The notes under the pieces are model-generated. The model had not been told where the DNA came from, ran no database searches, and was given only the letters and a program-made list of their open reading frames with translations. Below, in pieces: positions 58,425 through 64,000 of a DNA stretch of 64,000 nt (positions within the stretch are counted from its first letter, which is position 1; each line of letters starts with the position of its first letter). Source of the stretch: Anaspis maculata (taxonomy: Eukaryota > Arthropoda > Insecta > Coleoptera > Scraptiidae); contig OX421965.1 of NCBI GenBank assembly GCA_949128115.1, forward strand, positions 11,315,420 to 11,379,419, in the 5' to 3' direction. The position numbers were made by a program, and so were the translations under genes.

Positions 58425-58802
58425 ATGCGGGAGCTGTGGCCGGTCGTGATGGTGGTGACGGCGGCCGCCGACATCCTGCTCCGATGCTGTGCCGGAGTGT
58501 CCCTGGAACACTTGCCCAAGACGCCGCAGAAGAACAATCACCAGAACATCTCCAATTTGCTGGATAATCTGTTGTTCGGTTACGATAACAGCATCAGGCC
58601 CGACTTTGGCGGTAAGTTGGGGGGCCACAAAGGGTTGGGGGGGGATCATCGGCGAAGGGCGGAAAGTGTCAGACTATTATTGCACATTGCACGTTGCCAG
58701 GGACATGTTTCAAGCCGAGCGTGACTGATTTCAGGTCCGCCCGCCGTTGTCGAGGTCGACATCATGGTCAGGAGCATGGGCCCGATCTCCGAAGTAGATA
58801 TG
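58425..58802 (+). CDS. Cys-loop ligand-gated chloride channel subunit (GRD/CG8916-like), 5' exons only
   Basis: The first coding exon is 58418-58611, with acceptor TTACATTCCAG and ATG at 58425. The second is 58735-58802, with acceptor GACTGATTTCAG. The donors are GCG|GTAAGT and ATG|GTAAAT, and the 123-bp intron keeps phase. The 85 residues comprise a signal peptide (about 1-24, WPVVMVVTAAADILLRCCAG), then HLPKTPQKNNHQNISNLLDN with an N-glycosylation sequon. FGYDNSIRPDFG follows, and then GGPPAVVEVDIMVRSMGPIS and EVDM. This is the start of the extracellular ligand-binding domain of an insect GABA/glycine-receptor-type anion channel; VDIMVRSMGPISEVDM points to the GRD or CG8916 subgroup. The Cys-loop, four membrane helices and the next exon are not in the window, so the following intron exceeds 5.1 kb. 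The acceptor before the start codon implies an upstream untranslated exon. The high GC contrasts with the AT-rich flanks. Confidence 0.88.
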
Positions 58803-59377
58803 GTAAATTAATTTCATTGATGTTTGAACTTTGCACTGCACTGATGGCCGATATAGACGAAACGTTTGCGGGCTGCGGCATCATCAGCCGTTTAATATCT
58901 CAACGAGCACTATAATGAGTCTATTCAGTTCTGTATAACTTTTGTGAGTTTGAATTCGTGCGAAGTTCGGCTTTGGTTTGAACTTCCCGAACCGTTCTAA
59001 TTTTTGGGACTCAGGTAGATACGTTAAGGTGACCAGATTTCTCAGTGAAGAAATCGGAACATGGAGACACTTTTTTTTTATTAGGAAAAGGGGCGTTCTT
59101 TTTATTTGCTGATTCAGAACTTCCAGGCACCTACCTACATCTATTCCTCATTTTTTCGCGTCTGTTCATTGTTGGATAGACCGATATTTGGGGATATTTT
59201 CTGAAACCGAGTCTGAAACTTAGTTTTTCTGATCATTTTTCTGCAAAAAAAAACAGCAGGAGGGCAGGTAAGTGCTGTCCCGTATTTGCCCCCTTTTCAA
59301 CCAGTAGTGTTCATAATAATACCAATAATAATGAAATAATGTTGTTATTAAAATAATGCTTTTTTGAAACAACATAT
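58803..59377. other. Channel gene intron, unassigned part
   Basis: AT-rich intron sequence following the GTAAAT donor at 58803. No exon or element terminus was found. Confidence 0.6.
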
Positions 59378-59385
59378 ATGTACCT

Positions 59386-60553
59386 TAGTGTGGTCCAAAA
59401 AAAATTGTTTTTTCAATTTTTGATCGGGCCACCCTCCACTTTTGTTACACATATCCATAGTGATTCCCTGGTGAAATTTCAATTCTCTACCATGGCAGGG
59501 AGGGGGCATCAACCCTCTAATTTTGAAAATTCTAGATTTATTCGTTGAAGTCTGTGGCATCCAGATTCACCAAAAACACGAAGGAATATGTCAGTAATAA
59601 TCTATTTAGCACAATTTGAGAATTATGTAGAAGAAAAATCATATGTGAGTGGAATATTGATCGTTGAACTAATAGTGATACCTACCAAAAAAGCGGAAAT
59701 GTTTCGTGGTATTCCTTTTTGATGTTGAAGCTGGATATCACAATAGTAAGGCCCAGTATTTTCATCTCTGGTTAACTTTAACCAAAAGGTCAATGTCATA
59801 ATTGTCATATCAACATTGCTGAAACATTGGTATCTTTGGCAATAATTAACCTCAAGTTGACCTCTGAATGGAGTTATCCTGAGACGGAAATACTGAGTCT
59901 AAAAATAATTTTGCAATCCTAAGGACTGCGGAAACCTCAAGATATTTCACCTTTGGAAGAACCATAAACATGTTACTGATTTCAAATATCAGTGTCTACT
60001 TCCTAAGACATTTCTTCCAAAGATGGATCAACATCCATGGTTACCTTCAAGGCAAAGACTGAGTTTAGGTATAAATTTACGGGTGGTAAACGATACTGCT
60101 GAAAGGGGTGTCCAATTGTTCGAGAAATACAACTAACTACTGACCAATGACAAGAATGAAAAGATGCTTCTGTTGCATATGGTAGACCAATTGGAAAATG
60201 GTGCCTATTTGGACGACCAGAAACGTTTGATCAACGTAGTCTAAAGGAAAATCATACCATGTTAGTTGAACATTATAATTCCGCTTCATTTTAATTTTTC
60301 TTTTACATGATTCTTCACTTAGGTACACCAAACGAACAATAATTCATATATTACTTCGTATTTTGTTGAATCTGGATGCTACAAACTCCTACGGATAAAT
60401 CTGGGATATTCAAATTTTGATGGTTAATGAGCACCCCCTGCCTGCCATGGTAGAGAATTGAAATTTCACCAGGAAATCTCTATGGGTATGTGTAACAAAA
60501 ATGGAGGGTGGCCCCATCCAAAATTGGAAAAAAATTCTTTTTGGACCACACTA
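59386..60553. mobile_element. 1.2-kb hAT-type element
   Basis: The ends TAGTGTGGTCCAAAAA and TTTTTGGACCACACTA are flanked by the 8-bp duplication ATGTACCT at 59378-59385 and 60554-60561. Arms of about 200 bp share TACCATGGCAG and GAAATTTCAATTCTCTACC and their complements. The interior (59600-60340) is noncoding. It lies in the channel intron. Confidence 0.92.
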
Positions 60554-60562
60554 ATGTACCTA

Positions 60563-60687
60563 TACCGTATGATAAAAAACTTTCTTATTCAAGGAAGGCT
60601 GAGGTCCTGGTCATTGGCAGGCAAACGAGGCTGATTTTGGCGAGGCCATAGCCTCCCTCGAGTAAGAAAGTTTTTGATCATACGGCA
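60563..60687. repeat. 125-bp hairpin MITE, copy 3
   Basis: The ends TACCGTATGATAAAAAACT and AGTTTTTGATCATACGGCA bracket the same loop as copy 1 (GGCAGGCAAACGAGGCTG) in opposite orientation. It follows the hAT element's duplication by one base. Confidence 0.88.
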
Positions 60688-61527
60688 CATTCTGCAGACA
60701 GTGGAGACCTCGGTCGAGACCCACTTGCATAGCATGGGTGCCAATCGAAATAAATTCAATTTTGTAAATAAACTACAATCTACATGAATTTCAACTTTTA
60801 CCGAAAATATAGAAGAGGTGAAAAAAATTTGAAATGTTCGTTGCTTAGATCGGAAATCGGAGCATTTACAGAACAGTTACTCAAATCGGAACATTTACGG
60901 AACAGAAAGTCGAATCGGAAAGTGTCTCCCGAAAACGGTACAGTTCCGATCAAATCGGAACGTCTGGTCACGTTAAGATACGTACCTACTTACTCACCTG
61001 CCTAGCGTAGGTATTACATTTTAATAAAGTAGGCTTTTATAAGACTCTACAAAAAAACTTGTAATTATGACATCACTGCACCGAATGTTTTATCCCGACG
61101 GAATAGGTAGGCGGGCACAGAGTACAGAATAGGATTATTAATATTACAACGTGGGGTACCTATTCTTTGGCTTGCTGCCAGTACAGCGCTGATTGAAACT
61201 AAGGCAGGGAGGTGTGAAATTCTTTTCGTGCATGGCGTCTTTTCCTTCTCTTTGCGTGATGGGAGATGAAGAACTAGATGCTACCGTTCTAGGTATTTCA
61301 TATTAAAAAATTGACGCGTATAACTTGCGAGACACGACGCTGTATAGCAGTCGACAAAATAAAAATCATTCAGGCACAAAGAATTCACGAGGCGGAATTC
61401 CAGAACCGGATCTAGATCTAGCCGACCCTTGCAGTCCGGACGTTAAGGGCAAAAAAATAGGGTTATACCTTGCACTTGTATAGTATACCAAGAACTGTCA
61501 CTTTGCATGCCTGTTGCTGAGACCACC
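60688..61527. other. Channel gene intron, unassigned part
   Basis: A 73-codon frame at 60784-61005 is not conserved in appearance. No exon, RNA gene or element terminus was found. Confidence 0.4.
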
Positions 61528-61881
61528 CAGTGGCGTACCAACGGGGGGCGGAGGGGGCGGTCCGCACCGGGTACCAACAGTAAGGGGGTGTCAGTGTCGG
61601 ATTATTCGTGGTGCAAAAGGGGTCTACAAAACTAGTCTCAATTCGTAGTGTTTTCCGCTTTGTTAAGAAATCGTTTTTCTATGTCAAAAAATAGATACCA
61701 TGTCACCAATTGGGCGCGATTTCTCTATCCTAAAAATTTAAGGGCGTAAAATAGCCTAATTCATCGCAGTGGATGTCACTAGCACTACGCATACTCCAAC
61801 TCATTCTCTAGGTAGGTTTGGGGGGAGGGGGTGTCACAGGATAGTCCGCCTCGGGTGCCAAATACGCTACGTACGCCACTG
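61528..61881. mobile_element. 354-bp hAT MITE
   Basis: The ends CAGTGGCGTACCAACG and GCTACGTACGCCACTG are flanked by a perfect 8-bp duplication, AGACCACC, at 61520-61527 and 61882-61889. CAGTGGCG is a classic hAT terminus. G-rich tracts lie inside both ends. There is no coding sequence. Confidence 0.93.
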
Positions 61882-62458
61882 AGACCACCCTCGACTCATC
61901 GACGCAAATCGTGCAGATACTTTGTAGAGGGTGAACTTAGTATAAAAACAATTGTTGATAAACCGTAAATCGTGAACCATAACCGTTGGACGTATGTGAA
62001 TCACAATGTTTATGACTGATTACCTACATGGTCACGAAGGCGCTGCCAACAGTTTTTAAGTATCTTAAGGCGTTTCCGAAATACGCTGGAAGTATGTAGT
62101 AAAATTTCTTCATTTTTTTTTTCTTTAAATAAATCAATTGTTTTTGGAAATATCAAGCTGCAACTTGATATTCAGATAAACAATTACCTATGTTCAAAAT
62201 CAATAGCAAAGCGGAGACATCGACAAATGCTGCTAGATTCACAACTAAGATCTTCAGCTTCTTTTCCATCATCGTTACCTTTTGGGCAAGGAAACGTTAA
62301 CAAGTTAGTTTTTCTTGATTTATTGTTTATTGTCCAATATTGCGTATTACAACCACATAGGACTACTAAAACAGTATCGTGGATCGTGGGGTCTCTGGAT
62401 TACGTAGATAGTAGTCCGGGTACTCTGGATGTGGGGCAGTCTTGACAGGTAGCGTATA
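61882..62458. other. Channel gene intron, unassigned part
   Basis: No exon or repeat terminus was recognised between the hAT MITE and the foldback beginning at 62459. Confidence 0.4.
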
Positions 62459-64000
62459 CAGGGTGAAAAATAAAGTTGAAAAATTAAAAAACTCTATCTG
62501 AAGAACCAAAAGCGCTGGAGTCTTGTAAATCACCATATATGAGTGTAATTTATTGTTTATGAAGCTGCCCAAAACAGTTTTGGAATATCTTGTTTTTTCC
62601 CTGAGATATTTTGAAAAACGTGAAAATGCTCCAAAAAACGACTTTTTTCCCATAATTCAGGGAATTTTCAAGATTTTAAAGTGCAACTTGGTATTTCTAC
62701 CATATGTGACGTTGGAAATGAAATACGATCAAGAGCCAATTTCAGCGCCTCCTATTTTCAGAAATGCGGTAGTCAACTTTTTGTTGTCTTCACGGCGGCC
62801 ATTTTGAATTTTCTTGTAACTGAATATTGCAAAACTTGGTCGGCAATTGTGAAAAGACTACATTGGACCATTACATACAGAAAAAGACATTCTGCAAGAG
62901 AAAGTAGTGATTTTTACGTAAATTAAAATCAGAGTTGAAATCTGTAAATCTTTAGTTTTCCTTGGTTTTACACATTTTCAGTGTGGATGACGGGTGACGT
63001 GGTAAGGTTGCGGCCTCATTGAAGTTTACACCGACGGCGATCGAGTGGCCATGCTAATTCAGTTTTGACGTAATTTTGAATGGGCATGGCCACACGATTG
63101 TCATCGGTGTAAACTTTTATGAGGCCGCAACCGTACCTACTTGCAGAAGTGAAATACAACCAGAAATTCAAACCTTCACCTTTTCCGAGATCTCGTGCCA
63201 AAATTCACCATCATCAATTCGAAAATTTCTTGTGAGCGACGTCTAATAAAATATCACACTTTTTTCAACAAAAATGAAAATCTCATAGTCCTCTTCACTC
63301 CATTGAGAAAGATTCCTGTTTCAGAATGTCTTTTTCTGTATATAATGGTTCAATATAGTCTCCTTCACAATTGCCGACCACGTTTTGTAATATTCAATCA
63401 CAGGAAAATTCAAAATGGCCGCCGTGAAGACAGCAAAAAGTTGACTATCGTATTTCTTAAAATAGGAGGCGTAAAAATTGGCTCCTGATCTTCTTCTATC
63501 TCAATTGTATTTGTGTTTGTATTTGTATTTATTTGTACGTTCCATTGTGGATTGTTGTCTAACGTCACACATTGTAGAAATACCAAGTTTCACCTCAAAA
63601 TCTTCGAAATTTGCTGATTTATGGGCAAAAAGCCGTTTTTTCGAGCATTTTTACGTTTTTCAAAATATCTCAGAGAAGAAACAAGATATTTCAAAACTGT
63701 TCGGGGGAGCTTCATCAACATTAGATTACACCTAAATATGGTGATTTGCAAGACTCCAGCATTTTTTATTTCTTCAGATATAATTTTTAGCGCATTTTCC
63801 ATCTTGATGAAAATCGCTATTGCAACCGCTTTGTCCGTCCGTCCGTCCGTCCGTCCGTCCGTTCCTCGAACTCCTCCCAAACTAGACGACCCAGCTTTCT
63901 AATTTTTTCGCTGTTACATAGCTGCCACTTCCAAAGGAGGGCTAGGCTATATTGGATGTCCATATTGCGCCGCCAACATAGAGAAAACCGCCCCCGATAA
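62459..64000. repeat. CAGGGTGAAAA foldback element, cut by the window end
   Basis: It begins CAGGGTGAAAAATAAAG after a TA. The left arm (62459-62800 and 62790-62895) returns inverted at about 63290-63460 and 63570-63780. The right side continues past where a terminus would be expected into 63782-64000, an inverted copy of 24545-24768 that includes a (GTCC)7 run at 63833-63860. The centre holds a separate hairpin. The right end lies outside the window. Confidence 0.75.
63001..63137. repeat. Hairpin insert at the centre of the terminal foldback
   Basis: GGTTGCGGCCTCATTGAAGT and GAAGTTTACACCGACGG face ATCGGTGTAAAC and GAGGCCGCAACC. It is more GC-rich than the arms around it, like the insert at 33019-33158. 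Confidence 0.8.

Overview
The window is eukaryotic nuclear DNA, most probably from an insect. It is AT-rich and intron-bearing, and it is dominated by transposable elements, many of them long inverted repeats that would fold back on themselves. There is no sign of bacterial or phage gene organisation. The insect assignment rests on the two conserved genes and on the mix of element types (hAT elements with 8-bp target duplications, an R2-like retrotransposon, a Penelope-like element, a tRNA-derived SINE, and elements ending in TA/CAGGGTG). The species cannot be named from sequence alone.

Two host genes stand out. (1) A spliced gene on the minus strand at 13446-14793 has three coding exons, with all splice phases agreeing. 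It encodes a predicted 399-residue protein with an N-terminal linker-histone (H1/H5, winged-helix) domain, a long Lys/Arg/Ser-rich middle and an Asn/Asp/Lys-rich tail. (2) The 5' end of a Cys-loop ligand-gated chloride channel of the insect GRD/CG8916 type lies on the plus strand at 58425-58802. It has a signal-peptide exon and a second exon, and the rest lies beyond the window across an intron of more than 5.1 kb that is filled with transposons. Weaker exon-like stretches lie at 12177-12563 (minus, Cys-rich), 19211-19340 (plus), 38758-39190 and 52465-52655 (minus).

Layout. 1-3.3 kb: three foldback elements. 3.7-7.3 kb: an element with TIRs of about 470 bp that encloses a decayed PIN/XPG-nuclease-like plus CXC zinc-binding gene (possible Academ-type transposon). 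7.3-15.2 kb: mostly unique sequence, a weak inverted-repeat element, and the linker-histone-like gene. 15.2-28.6 kb: nested foldback elements, a hAT element and a 265-bp tandem array. 28.9-35.3 kb: a 6.4-kb nested palindrome. 35.5-41 kb: a 2.1-kb hAT element, tRNA-like sequence, a SINE with a 13-bp TSD and two MITEs. 42.3-47.5 kb: a 5.2-kb TIR element carrying several nested insertions (hAT MITE, CAGGGTG element with LINE fragment, Penelope fragment). 50.4-52.4 kb: tandem repeats. 54.4-56.0 kb: an R2-like retrotransposon tail. 56.2-58.4 kb: two foldbacks that end just before the channel exon. 58.8-64 kb: intron with two hAT elements, a hairpin MITE and a foldback cut by the window end.

Three groups of elements can be tied together by their ends. 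hAT-type elements with perfect 8-bp TSDs are at 19598, 35533, 42442, 59386 and 61528. Elements beginning TAGNCCAGG with apparent 3-bp TSDs are at 3698, 15197 and 56156. Elements beginning CAGGGT at a TA dinucleotide are at 2300, 28946, 30260, 32227, 44111, 57740 and 62459. Most open reading frames in the window lie in the arms of these palindromes or opposite real exons and are not genes.
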